DNA from: Nocardioides sp. T2.26MG-1
GTDB taxonomy: Bacteria; Actinomycetota; Actinomycetes; Propionibacteriales; Nocardioidaceae
Direction of reading: 5' to 3'
NCBI RefSeq assembly: GCF_950101795.1
Contig: NZ_CATNLZ010000034.1
Span: 62,001-126,000, forward strand
DNA length: 64,000 bases
The position numbers and the translations under genes are program-made. The notes below the pieces were generated by a model. The model was not told the DNA's origin, made no database searches, and was given only the letters and a program-made list of their open reading frames with translations. Of the stretch, positions 23,162-31,842 are shown in pieces (positions within the stretch are counted from its first letter, which is position 1; every line of letters starts with the position of its first letter).

Positions 23162-24445
23162 TCAGTGAACCAGCACGCTCACGGTGTGGATCAGCACCCC
23201 CACCAGGCCGCCGACGATCGTGCCGTTGATCCGGATGAACTGCAGGTCCCGGCCCACGTGCAGCTCGATGCGCCGGGCGGCCTCCTTGCCGTCCCAGCGC
23301 TCGATGGTGTGCGTGATCACCGTGGTCACCTCGGCGCCGTACCGCTCGACCCCGAAGACCGTGGCGTCGGCCGCCAGCCCGTCGAGCCGCTCGCGCAGGG
23401 TCTCGTCGGCCAGCAGCCGGTCGGCGAACCTCGACACCTCCGCGAGCAGCCGCTGCCGGAGCGCCCCCTCGGGGTCGGTGAGCGAGGACTGGAGGGTACG
23501 TCGCAGCGCGTTCCAGAGCGACACGCTGGACGCGAGCACCTGCGGGTGGTCGAGGAGCCGCTCCTTGAGCCGCTCGGTGCGCTCCTGGGTGTCGGGGTCG
23601 TGCAGCAGGTCGTGGGCCAGCTGGGACAGCATCGAGTCGAGCGCCTGCCGGGCGTGGTGACGCGGGTCGTCGCGGATGTCCTCGACCCAGTGCACGAGCT
23701 CGCGGTGCACCCGGGAGGTCACGGCGTCGTTGAGCCGGGTCGGCGCCCACCACGGGGCCCGCTCCCCCAACACCTCGGTGACCGTGTCGGGGTTGTCCAG
23801 GAGCCAGCGGTGCAGCTCGGCGAGCCCGAGGTCGACCAGGCCGTGGTGCAGGTCGTCGCGGACCGTCTCCTCCAGCAGGCTGCCGAGCAGTGGCGAGATC
23901 GGCTCGTCGTGGAAGCGCGGCACGAGCGCGTCGCGGATCAGCCCCTCGATGTGCTCGTCGCGGACCCGGTTCAGCACGATCACGGCGACGTCGGCGGCCT
24001 CGTCGACCGCGCGGCGGGCGTGCTCGGGCTTGGCGAGCCAGCGGCCGACCCGCAGCGAGATCGTCGCCGCGGCCACCCGGTCGCGGATGATCCCCTCCTG
24101 GAGGAAGTTCTCACCGACGAACTCCTCCAGCCCCTTGCCGAGCTCGTCCTTGCGCCGCGGGATCAGCGCGGTGTGCGGGATCGGCAGCCCGAGCGGGTGC
24201 TTGAAGAGCGCGGTCACCGCGAACCAGTCGGCGATCGCGCCCACCATCGACGCCTCCGCCCCGGCGTTCACGAAGCCGAGGAACCCGTCCTCGTCGAGGG
24301 TCACGACGTACACCGCGGCCGCGAACAGCAGCAGCGAGACCGCCAGGGTGCGCATCTGCCGGAGTCCGCGGCGGCGCTCCTCGTCGGCCGCCGGGTTGGG
24401 CGTGATCATCGAGATGCTGGCTGGGGTCGGCGTCGCTGTGGTCAT
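23162..24445 (-). CDS. DUF445 membrane protein
   Basis: 427 residues. One hydrophobic segment near the N-terminus (LAVSLLLFAAAVYVVTL, about 33-49), a conserved GAIADWFAVTALFKHPLGLPIPHTALIP stretch (about 66-93), a long helical region and a C-terminal span (FIRINGTIVGGLVGVLIHTV). All are typical of DUF445 (YjiN-like) proteins, whose function is unknown. GGAGG precedes the ATG at 24445. A long unbroken frame continues upstream to 27973, but it is antisense to two real genes. Confidence 0.85.
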   Translation of the reverse strand: MTTATPTPASISMITPNPAADEERRRGLRQMRTLAVSLLLFAAAVYVVTLDEDGFLGFVNAGAEASMVGAIADWFAVTALFKHPLGLPIPHTALIPRRKDELGKGLEEFVGENFLQEGIIRDRVAAATISLRVGRWLAKPEHARRAVDEAADVAVIVLNRVRDEHIEGLIRDALVPRFHDEPISPLLGSLLEETVRDDLHHGLVDLGLAELHRWLLDNPDTVTEVLGERAPWWAPTRLNDAVTSRVHRELVHWVEDIRDDPRHHARQALDSMLSQLAHDLLHDPDTQERTERLKERLLDHPQVLASSVSLWNALRRTLQSSLTDPEGALRQRLLAEVSRFADRLLADETLRERLDGLAADATVFGVERYGAEVTTVITHTIERWDGKEAARRIELHVGRDLQFIRINGTIVGGLVGVLIHTVSVLVH

Positions 24446-24637
24446 CGCCCGCCATCCTCCCCCACGGGTGTGCATGCCAGAATGCACCGCATGCCTCGCT
24501 GGGCGACCGCACTCCCGGCCCGCACCTGACCGGCCCGACAGCAACGCCGGTTTGGGAGCGCCCGGTCGGCGGGCACTCTCGAGGCGGGGGCGTCCCGGAC
24601 GGGGGCGACCGTCCGCGCCACTTCTCGAGGGAGTCAG

Positions 24638-26212
24638 ATGCGTCGCTCGATCCTCGCCGCCACCGCGGCGGCGGCCCTGGTCGGATCCGTGCTCACGGCG
24701 GGGGCCGCCTCCCCCACCCTGGCCCAGGACCGCACGCTCCCGGCGTCCGCGAGCGCACCGGGCGGGACGGCCGGCCAGGCCCTCGCCGCGGCCCGGACCG
24801 CCCTCGGGGTGGGCGAGCAGCCCCACGCCCGGCGTACCACCGGAGCCGCCGGGACCGCCGGGCGGCCCGACGCCACGCTCGCGCTGCGTGACCTGTTCCG
24901 CGCCCTGCCGGGTCTCGACCTCGCCGGGCGACGCGAGGCGCGCGGTCTGCTCGCCCGTCCGACCGACGGCGGGGCCGACCCGCAGGGCGACGGCTACACC
25001 GTCCCGGCCGAGCGGAGGTGCCGCAACCACCTCTGCGTGCACTGGGTGGGCAGCACCGCGGATGCACCGCCGGACCAGGCGTGGGTCGACACCACGCTGA
25101 CCGTCATGAACAGGGTGTGGCGCACGGAGGTGCGCAAGCTCGGCTACCGCCCGCCGGTCAGCGACCGGCACCGCGGCGGCAACAGCCAGTTCGACGTCTA
25201 CCTCAAGGAGCTCGGCTCCCGTGGCCTCTACGGCTACTGCGTGCCCGAGCGACGAGCTCCCGGCCAGAAGTGGCTCGCCTCGGGCTACTGCGTGCTCGAC
25301 AACGACTTCGCCGAGGCGCAGTTCCACGCGCCGCCGCGCGACAGCCTGCGGGTCACGGCGGCGCACGAGTTCTTCCACGCCGTGCAGTTCGCCTACGACT
25401 ACGGCGAGGACCCGTGGCTGATGGAGGCCACCGCGACCTGGATGGAGGAGCAGGTCGCCGACGACGTGAACGACAACCGGCAGTACCTCCCCTACGGCCA
25501 GCTGGGCGCGTCGGAGCAGCCGCTGGACGTGTTCAACCAGGGCGGCTTCAACCAGTACGGCAACTGGCCGTTCTTCGAGTACCTCTCCCACCGCTTCGGC
25601 ACCGGCGTGGTCCGCGCGATCTGGACCCGGGCCGGGGCCTACCCGGGCTCCGGCCACCAGTACTCCACCAGCGCGGTCAAGGGGGTGCTGGAGAAGCACG
25701 GCGGCTTCGCCGGGATCTACCGGTCCTTCGCCGCCGCGAACGTGTTCCCCGGCCGCACCTACGCCGAGGGCAGCACCTGGCCCGGTCCCGCTCCGGCCGC
25801 GGGCTGGACGCTCTCGCAGGGCAGCCCACGGCACGGGGCGACCGTGCGGATCGACCACATGGCCTCGCGCAACATCGTGATCAGGCCCCACCCCGAGCTC
25901 AAGGACAAGCGGTGGAAGCTGCGGGTGCTCGTCGACGGCCCCGGCAAGCGCATGTCTCCGGGCGCCTACCTCGTGGTGCGCACCAAGCACGGCGTGAACA
26001 AGCTGCCCATCCGGCTCAACGACGACGGCCGCGGGAGCACCTCGACCAGCTTCACCGCCCGCAACGTCCGGTCGGCGACGGTGGTGCTCGTCAACGCCTC
26101 GACCCGGTTCTCCTGCTGGCACCGCACCACCTGGTCCTGCCAGGGCCGTGCGCGCGACAACGACGCGCCGTTCCTGGTGCGGGCGGTCGCGAGCCGGGCG
26201 CACCGGCGCTGA
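24638..26212 (+). CDS. Secreted zinc metallopeptidase, MXAN_6640-like
   Basis: 524 residues. A signal peptide (MRRSILAATAAAALVGSVLT, cleavage near ASPTLAQ) is followed by a pro-like Ala/Arg region (about 30-125) and a catalytic domain with H243-E-F-F-H247 and a downstream Glu in LMEATATWMEE, a gluzincin-type zinc site. Four Cys near 128-218 could form disulfides. The C-terminal 150 residues are beta-rich. Resembles the MXAN_6640 family of putative metallopeptidases. Substrate unknown. GAGGGAG lies upstream of the ATG. Confidence 0.82.
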   Translation: MRRSILAATAAAALVGSVLTAGAASPTLAQDRTLPASASAPGGTAGQALAAARTALGVGEQPHARRTTGAAGTAGRPDATLALRDLFRALPGLDLAGRREARGLLARPTDGGADPQGDGYTVPAERRCRNHLCVHWVGSTADAPPDQAWVDTTLTVMNRVWRTEVRKLGYRPPVSDRHRGGNSQFDVYLKELGSRGLYGYCVPERRAPGQKWLASGYCVLDNDFAEAQFHAPPRDSLRVTAAHEFFHAVQFAYDYGEDPWLMEATATWMEEQVADDVNDNRQYLPYGQLGASEQPLDVFNQGGFNQYGNWPFFEYLSHRFGTGVVRAIWTRAGAYPGSGHQYSTSAVKGVLEKHGGFAGIYRSFAAANVFPGRTYAEGSTWPGPAPAAGWTLSQGSPRHGATVRIDHMASRNIVIRPHPELKDKRWKLRVLVDGPGKRMSPGAYLVVRTKHGVNKLPIRLNDDGRGSTSTSFTARNVRSATVVLVNASTRFSCWHRTTWSCQGRARDNDAPFLVRAVASRAHRR

Positions 26213-26299
26213 CCGGCTCTCGCCAGGGGAGGATTGGCCCGGACAAGGGTGTCCGGATTGGCGCTGCCGAAGGACAATCGCGGCTCCTAGATTGACCGC

Positions 26300-27640
26300 A
26301 TGACCCAGGCAGCTCCCGCTCAGTCCCTGACTCCCGACCCGCTCCCCGGCTCCGGCGCCGGGGAGCACGGGCTCGGCGTGCCACAGGGGGCCGCGCTCAC
26401 CCTGGGTGCCGTGCTGGGCACCGGCGTGATCTCCCTCCCGGCGCTCGCCGCGCACGAGGCCGGGCCGGCCTCGCTGGTGGCGTGGCTCGCGCTCGTGCTG
26501 CTCTCCGTGCCGCTGGCGGCGACGTTCGCCGCGCTCGGCGCCCGGCACCCCGACGGCGGTGGGGTGGCGACGTACGCCCGGCGCGCCTTCGGCGCCCAGG
26601 TGGCGACGCTCGTGGGCTGGTGCTTCTACTTCGCGATCCCGCTCGGCGCGCCGGTGGCAGCAGGATTCGCCGGGGCGTACGTCGCCGACAGCGTCGGCGG
26701 CGGCCGGCAGACTCAGCTGCTCGCCGCGGGCCTGCTGATCGGCACCGTGGCGCTGATGAACTGGCACGGGATCCGGGTGTCGGGCCGGGTGCAGCTCGCG
26801 ATCGCCGGCACCCTCGCGGTGCTGCTGCTGGTCGCCACCGCGGTCTCGCTCCCCCACGCACGGATGGACAACCTGACGCCGTTCGCGCCGCACGGCTGGG
26901 CCGCGGCAGGCTCCGCGGCGGCGCTGCTGATCTGGGCGTTCGCCGGCTGGGAGGTCGTCACCTCGCTGTCGTCGGAGTACCGCAACCCGGCCCGCGACAT
27001 CGGCCGGGCCACCGCGATCGCGCTGGTGGTCATGGGCGTGATGTACCTCGGCGTCGCGTTCGCCACCGTCGCCGTGCTGGGCGAGCACAGCGGCAAGGCG
27101 CCGCTCTCCGACCTGCTCGTCCTCGGCTTCGGCGAGCCGGCCCGCGGCGTGACGACCGTCGTGGCCGTGCTGCTGTCGCTCGGCGCGATGAACGCCTACT
27201 TCGCGGGGAGCGCGCGCCTCGGCGCGGCGCTCGGCCGGGACGGGTCGCTGCCGGCGTGGTTCGCCCGGGGGTCGACGGCCGGCGAGGTCCCCCGACGCTC
27301 CCTCATGGTCGTCACGGTCGGCGCGCTGGGCACGCTCGGCGCCGTGGCGCTGACCGGCGTGCCGCTCGAGCGGACCATGCTGCTCGTGACCGGCGCGTTC
27401 AGCCTGGTGTACGTCGTGGGCACCGCCGCCGCGCTCCGGCTGCTGCCGCACGGCACCTGGGTGCGCCGTGGCGCGGCGGTGTCGTTCGTGTCGACGCTCG
27501 CGCTGCTCGGCCTGACCGGCCGCTACCTGCTCCCCCAGCTCGTGGTGGGCCTCGCCTCGGTCGCCTGGATGACCTGGACCGGCCGGCGGACGGGCCGATC
27601 GGTCACGCCAGCCGCGCCAGCCGCCGCAGACCTGGCGTGA
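26300..27640 (+). CDS. APC-superfamily amino-acid permease
   Basis: 446 residues with about twelve hydrophobic segments. LTLGAVLGTGVISLPALAA near the start is the unwound substrate-binding helix of the APC fold. Later, AAALLIWAFAGWEVVTSLSS resembles the corresponding helix 6. The closest named group is probably the YjeH-like exporters. TAGATT at 26288-26293 is six bases before the ATG. Its last 38 bases overlap the 3' end of the convergent MocR gene. Confidence 0.85.
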   Translation: MTQAAPAQSLTPDPLPGSGAGEHGLGVPQGAALTLGAVLGTGVISLPALAAHEAGPASLVAWLALVLLSVPLAATFAALGARHPDGGGVATYARRAFGAQVATLVGWCFYFAIPLGAPVAAGFAGAYVADSVGGGRQTQLLAAGLLIGTVALMNWHGIRVSGRVQLAIAGTLAVLLLVATAVSLPHARMDNLTPFAPHGWAAAGSAAALLIWAFAGWEVVTSLSSEYRNPARDIGRATAIALVVMGVMYLGVAFATVAVLGEHSGKAPLSDLLVLGFGEPARGVTTVVAVLLSLGAMNAYFAGSARLGAALGRDGSLPAWFARGSTAGEVPRRSLMVVTVGALGTLGAVALTGVPLERTMLLVTGAFSLVYVVGTAAALRLLPHGTWVRRGAAVSFVSTLALLGLTGRYLLPQLVVGLASVAWMTWTGRRTGRSVTPAAPAAADLA

Positions 27641-29012
27641 TCGACGCGGTGACGGCCGCGCCGTAGCCGAGCACCAGGCCGGGCGGCACTCCGGGACCGT
27701 GGGCGTACGCCGAGAGCGCCTCGACCGCGACCCCGGCGCGGAGCGCGGCCGTCGCGACCCCGACGTCGTCGACCCCGGCGTCGCGGAACGTCGCCGTGAC
27801 GTGCAGCCCGGCCGCCGACGGGACCACCTCGAGCCGGTCGCCGAGCAGCCGGTCAAGGCCGCCGAGCACGAGCTCGCGCCGCTCGGTGTACGTCGCGCGT
27901 GCTCGCCGCAGGTGCCGGGCCAGCATCCCGTCGGCCACGAAGCGCGCCAGCGCGGCCTGTTCGGCCGGCGCACCGTGGCCGTCCGCGAGCTGCCGGGCGC
28001 CGAGCAGCGCCTCCCGCAGCGACGGCGGGGCCACGAGGTAGCCGGCCCGGAGCGCCGGCAGGAGGGACTTGGAGAACGTGCCGACGTAGACGACCCGGCC
28101 GTGCCGGTCCATCGCCTGCAGCGTCTCGAGGGGGCGCTCGGTGAACCGGAACTCGCTGTCGTAGTCGTCCTCGATGATCGCGATCCGGTGCCGGTTGGCG
28201 AGCTCGAGCAGCGCCTGGCGGCGCGACAGCGACAGCGGCGGGCCGAGCGGGAACTGGTGGGACGGCGTCGTGAACACCAGCCGGGCGTTGTCGGGGATCT
28301 CCTCGACCACGATGCCCTCGGCGTCGACGCGCACCGGCACCACCCGGGCGCCGTACGAGGCGAACAGCTCGCGCGCGAACGGGTAGCCGGGGTCCTCGAC
28401 CGCGACGACGTCGCCCCGCTCGATCAGCACCCGCGCGACCAGGTCGAGGGCCTGCTGGGTGCCGTGGGTGACCACGACGTCGTCGGCGGCCGCCGCGACG
28501 CCGCGCGAGCGGGCGAGGGAGCGCACGATCGCCTCGCGCAGCAGGGGCAGTCCGGCCGGGTGGGCGTAGGTGCCGGGGCTGTGCGCTCCCCCGCGCAGCT
28601 CGGCCGCGACCAACCGCCGCCAGGTGTCGAAGGGGAACAGCGAGGCGTCGGGGATGCCGACCCGGAAGTCGTGCGGCGGGACCGGCCGCTCACCGCTGAC
28701 CGGCACCGGCCGGAACGTCCAGCCCTCCCGGGGGTGCAGCGACCCGGCGCGGCGGGGCGCGGGCACGGGCGCGGCCAGGTCGGCGACGTAGGTGCCGGCG
28801 CCCACCCGCGCCTCGAGGAGCCCCTCGGCGACCAGGCGCTCGTACGCCGTCGCCACGGTGTTGCGCGCCACGCCGAGGTCGCGCGCCAGCGCCCGGCTCG
28901 GGGGCAGGCGATCACCGACACCGAGCCGCCCGGCGCGGATCGCGTCGAGCAGCGCCCGGTAGATCGCACTCACCCGGTCGCCCCGCGCGTCCAGGTCGAC
29001 CGACAGGTCCAT
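27603..29012 (-). CDS. MocR/PdxR-type regulator (GntR DNA-binding plus aminotransferase fold)
   Basis: 469 residues from ATG 29012. A winged-helix GntR domain (about 10-75; LGVGDRLPPSRALARDLGVA, TVATAYERLVAEGLLEARVG) is joined to a fold-type-I PLP domain with VTHGTQQALDL, IIEDDYDSEF (PLP-binding Asp) and GTFSKSLLPALRAGY (the PLP Lys). MocR proteins use PLP or an amino-acid adduct as signal. TAGTGT lies six bases before this ATG, favouring it over the GTG at 29018. Neighbours are an amino-acid permease (convergent) and a ceramidase-like gene (divergent, 17 bases), both possible targets. Confidence 0.9.
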   Translation of the reverse strand: MDLSVDLDARGDRVSAIYRALLDAIRAGRLGVGDRLPPSRALARDLGVARNTVATAYERLVAEGLLEARVGAGTYVADLAAPVPAPRRAGSLHPREGWTFRPVPVSGERPVPPHDFRVGIPDASLFPFDTWRRLVAAELRGGAHSPGTYAHPAGLPLLREAIVRSLARSRGVAAAADDVVVTHGTQQALDLVARVLIERGDVVAVEDPGYPFARELFASYGARVVPVRVDAEGIVVEEIPDNARLVFTTPSHQFPLGPPLSLSRRQALLELANRHRIAIIEDDYDSEFRFTERPLETLQAMDRHGRVVYVGTFSKSLLPALRAGYLVAPPSLREALLGARQLADGHGAPAEQAALARFVADGMLARHLRRARATYTERRELVLGGLDRLLGDRLEVVPSAAGLHVTATFRDAGVDDVGVATAALRAGVAVEALSAYAHGPGVPPGLVLGYGAAVTASITPGLRRLARLA

Positions 29013-29029
29013 GGCCACACACTAGGGGC

Positions 29030-29812
29030 GTGCACCCCCGCTCGCTGCGACCGCTCGCGGTGACCGCCGCGGTCGCGGCGGCCACCACGGGGCTGCTGGT
29101 GGTGGCCGTCGGCCTGGGCTGGCTGGGGCCGGACGTCGGGCGCGGCGACGACTTCTGCGAGGCGGCCCGGGGTGGCTGGGTCAAGCAGCCCGCGAACACG
29201 CTCTCCAACCTCGGGTTCGTGGTCGCCGGCCTGGCCGTGGCCTGGCAGGCCGGCCGGGTGGCGCCGGGCGGGGTGAGGCCGGCCGGCCTGGCCACGGCGT
29301 ACGCCTGTCTGGTCGTCGTGCTGGGCCCCGCCAGCGCGGCGATGCACGCGACCCAGTCGGCCGCGGGCGGGCAGCTCGACCTGCTGAGCATGTACCTCGT
29401 CGCGTCGTTCGCGGCGGCGTACGCGCTGATGCGGCTCACCGGCGGCGGGACCCGGCTCTTCGGCCGGGTGTTCGTCGGGTTCGTCGCGGGCTGCGAGCTG
29501 GTCGGGCTGTGGCCGCACGAGGTGCCCTTGGTGCGCTACGCAGGCAACGTGGCGTTCGCCGCCCTGCTGATCACCGCGGTCGTGGTCGAGGTGGTGCTGT
29601 GGCGGCGGGCGCGGGCGGCCGGTCGGCCCCGGACCGACCTGCGCTGGGGCGCCGCTGCGCTGGCCAGCATCCTCGTGGCGTTCGCGATCTGGAACGTCAC
29701 CAAGGCGGACTGGTGCGACCCGCACTCGCTGCTGCAGGGCCACGCCGCGTGGCACCTGCTCGACGCCGTCGCGGCCTACTTCCTGTTCCGGCTCTGGGCG
29801 AGCGAGGGCTGA
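29030..29812 (+). CDS. Ceramidase-like membrane hydrolase (CREST superfamily)
   Basis: 260 residues with about seven hydrophobic segments. Conserved residues of the alkaline-ceramidase/CREST group are visible: FCEA, QPANTLSNLGFV, SAAMHAT (Ser and His), LDLLSMYL (Asp) and a late HSLLQGHAAWHLLDA with two His. These form a membrane zinc hydrolase site. The natural substrate may be an amide-linked lipid. Start GTG, 17 bases from the divergent MocR start, so the two share a promoter region. Confidence 0.75.
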   Translation: MHPRSLRPLAVTAAVAAATTGLLVVAVGLGWLGPDVGRGDDFCEAARGGWVKQPANTLSNLGFVVAGLAVAWQAGRVAPGGVRPAGLATAYACLVVVLGPASAAMHATQSAAGGQLDLLSMYLVASFAAAYALMRLTGGGTRLFGRVFVGFVAGCELVGLWPHEVPLVRYAGNVAFAALLITAVVVEVVLWRRARAAGRPRTDLRWGAAALASILVAFAIWNVTKADWCDPHSLLQGHAAWHLLDAVAAYFLFRLWASEG

Positions 29813-29816
29813 GGCG

Positions 29817-31328
29817 TCAGTAGAAGCCGTAGCGGGCCAGCGGCTCGACCAGCATCCGCTCCTCGTAGGAGAGGTGCGAGGCCATCGTGTCCGCGAGCAG
29901 GTCGACGGCCTCGCGCAGCTGGGGCATGCTGCCGGGCTCGGCGACCACCGCCACCAGGGCCCGGTCGACGTCGTCGAGCACCCCCGCGATCACGTGGTGC
30001 TCCTCCTCGAGCCGGTCGATCACCGGCGCCAGCGCGGTGTCGCGGCCGCGCAGGTGCGGGAACATGCTGGTGTCCTCGATCGTGTGGTGCGTGGTCACCA
30101 GCCGGCAGTAGGACTGGCAGTAGGCGCCGAGCGCCCAGTCGTTCTGCCGCATCGTCATCGTGTTGATCAGCGACCGCGCCCGCCCGGCGTCGATGCTGCC
30201 CGCCTCGACCTGGTCGATCAGGTCGAAGAGCTGCGCCAGCTCGGAGCGCAGGTGGTCGTGGACGTCGACGAGGTGCTGGCCGGTGGCGCGCTCGTGCGCC
30301 GTCCACGCCAGCGGCGGCAGGCCGGGGTCGTACGCCGGGCGGGTCGACTCGTCCCACGGCGTCCGGCCGCTGCGTCGTACGCCGTCGTCGGGTGTCGGCC
30401 GCACGGGCTCCCCGCCGCGCACCTGCACGGTGGGGTCGGGGGTTGGCTCCGGCTCCGGCGCCGACTCACGTCCTCGCGACCGCTCGGCGAGCACGAGCTC
30501 GCGGACCGCGGGCGCGACCTCGGTGCCGAACCGCTGGATCTGCGCGGGGTCGTCGGTGCCGAGGACGAACGTGCTCGTGCCGTGCTCGAGAGTGAGCGCC
30601 GCCAGCCACTCCGCCCACGCCGGGTCGTCGGAGAGGTTGACGTTGTAGAGCCGGCGTACCCGCGACGGGTCGCGGCCGGCCGCCACGGCGGCCTCGTCGA
30701 TGCGGGCGCTGCGCTCGGCCAGCGTCTCGGGCGGGACGAAGGCCTGGCTGGGCAGCCAGCCGTCGCCGACCCGGCCGGTGAGCGCCAGCATGCGCGGGCC
30801 GATCGCGCCGACCCAGATCTCGACGTCGTGGGCGGGCGCGGGCCCGGGGTGCACCCCGGCCACCCGGTAGTGCTCGCCGTCCACTCGCACCGACCGCTGC
30901 GACGTGTCCCACGCACCGCGGATCACCGCGATGCCCTCCTCGAGCGCCCGCAGCGCCTCCCCCGGGCTGCGCCGCGGCCCGCCGGCCGCCTCGATCGCGT
31001 CCCAGAAGCCGCCGGCGCCCAGCCCCAGCTCCGCCCGACCCCGGCTCAGCACGTCGAGGCTGGCGACGGTCTTCGCCAGCACGAACGGCGGACGCAGCGG
31101 CAGGTTGCTGACGTTGGTGGTCACCCGCAGCGTCGACGTACGCGCCAGCACGGTCGCCGCGAGCGCCCACGCGTCGAGGAACCGCGCCTGGTAGGGGTGG
31201 TCCTGGAACGTCGCCAGCTCCAACCCGCTCGCCTCGGTGAGCAGCGCGAGCTGCACCACCCGGTCCGGGTCGCTCGCGTCGGGCGTGAGGAAGGTTCCGA
31301 ACTGCAGGTCCTGGCCGTAGTCGGGCAT
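29817..31328 (-). CDS. LLM flavin-dependent oxidoreductase fused to a hemerythrin domain
   Basis: 503 residues from ATG 31328. The first ~290 residues are a luciferase-like TIM barrel (LAVTVLARTSTLRVTTNVSN-type strands, LGLGAGGFWDAIEAAGG, VEIWVGAIGPRMLALTGRVG, DGWLPSQ) of the kind that uses FMN or F420. A Pro/Glu/Arg linker (about 285-340) leads to a hemerythrin-type four-helix bundle (about 337-503) with iron ligands in VHDHLRSE, THHTIEDTSMFPH, EEEHHVI and HLSYEERM. The pairing suggests a redox enzyme tied to O2, NO or iron sensing. The upstream in-frame extension runs into repeats and is not coding. Confidence 0.85.
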   Translation of the reverse strand: MPDYGQDLQFGTFLTPDASDPDRVVQLALLTEASGLELATFQDHPYQARFLDAWALAATVLARTSTLRVTTNVSNLPLRPPFVLAKTVASLDVLSRGRAELGLGAGGFWDAIEAAGGPRRSPGEALRALEEGIAVIRGAWDTSQRSVRVDGEHYRVAGVHPGPAPAHDVEIWVGAIGPRMLALTGRVGDGWLPSQAFVPPETLAERSARIDEAAVAAGRDPSRVRRLYNVNLSDDPAWAEWLAALTLEHGTSTFVLGTDDPAQIQRFGTEVAPAVRELVLAERSRGRESAPEPEPTPDPTVQVRGGEPVRPTPDDGVRRSGRTPWDESTRPAYDPGLPPLAWTAHERATGQHLVDVHDHLRSELAQLFDLIDQVEAGSIDAGRARSLINTMTMRQNDWALGAYCQSYCRLVTTHHTIEDTSMFPHLRGRDTALAPVIDRLEEEHHVIAGVLDDVDRALVAVVAEPGSMPQLREAVDLLADTMASHLSYEERMLVEPLARYGFY

Positions 31329-31363
31329 GCGCCCATCTTGCTGGGTGGGCGGTGTCCTCGTCG

Positions 31364-31490
31364 TTGGTCGAGCCTGTCGAGACCACCGGCTGGTGTGCTC
31401 GGCCCGCCGGCCGTGGGTGGTTGCCGTGGTTGGCAGCCAGGCGGGTACGGCGGCCTCGGGCCCAGGTCGCCTCCCGGCTCCCCGGCCGCC
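31364..31490. repeat. Direct repeat copy A of an intergenic cluster
   Basis: 127 bases starting TTGGTCGAGCCTGTCGAGAC. It matches copy B (31555-31684) along its length with a few substitutions and small gaps. It contains the palindromic GGTCGAG..CGAGACC core followed by a GC-rich region ending CCCGGCCGCC. The 31329-31842 stretch holds no gene and is filled by these repeats. Confidence 0.75.
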
Positions 31491-31505
31491 GCCGCGGCGG
31501 GTCAC

Positions 31506-31546
31506 GGTGGTTGAGGAGGTTGCGCAGCAACCGTCTCGAAACCACC
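31506..31546. repeat. Hairpin repeat between copies A and B
   Basis: GGTGGTTGAGGAGG, an 11-base self-complementary middle (TTGCgcaGCAA) and CCGTCTCGAAACCACC. The ends GGTGGTT/AACCACC are also complementary, so the whole element can fold. The same box-spacing-box pattern occurs inside the SRAP gene at 13984-14010. Confidence 0.7.
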
Positions 31547-31554
31547 CCGCGTTC

Positions 31555-31684
31555 GGTGGTCGAGCCTGTCAAGACGACCGGCTGGTGCGCTCGGCCCGCC
31601 GGCCGTGAGCGGCTGCCGTGGTTGCCAGAGAAGAACCGGTACGGCGGCCTCGGGCCCAGGTCGCCTCCCGGCTCTCCGGCCGCC
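31555..31684. repeat. Direct repeat copy B of the intergenic cluster
   Basis: 130 bases starting GGTGGTCGAGCCTGTCAAGA, nearly the same as copy A at 31364. Two A/G-type changes break the palindrome core, suggesting decay. It lies in the spacer upstream of the DUF222/HNH gene. Confidence 0.75.
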
Positions 31685-31694
31685 ACTTGCCACC

Positions 31695-31719
31695 GGTGGT
31701 CGAGCCTGTCGAGACCACC
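31695..31719. repeat. Third, short palindromic repeat core
   Basis: A 25-base unit beginning GGTGGTCGAG and ending CGAGACCACC around CCTGT. The outer GGTGGTC/GACCACC arms are perfectly complementary. It is the core of repeats A and B without the 100-base flank, followed by ACACCCAAGG. Confidence 0.7.
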
Positions 31720-31842
31720 ACACCCAAGGGCAGCGCGGCCACCACCAAGAGCGCCGAGATTTTACCTTCGGGTTTCCCAACCCCTGTGGATTCAAGGGGT
31801 TCTGGGGCTCTGATTGTCGGTGGCCTCTGCTGGGATGGACAC

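Noticed and set aside
24446..27973. Very long leftward open frame that would extend the DUF445 protein to about 1600 residues
   Set aside because: It is antisense to the metallopeptidase and permease genes; its product is low-complexity His/Arg/Gly sequence and the DUF445 start has a GGAGG site at 24445.
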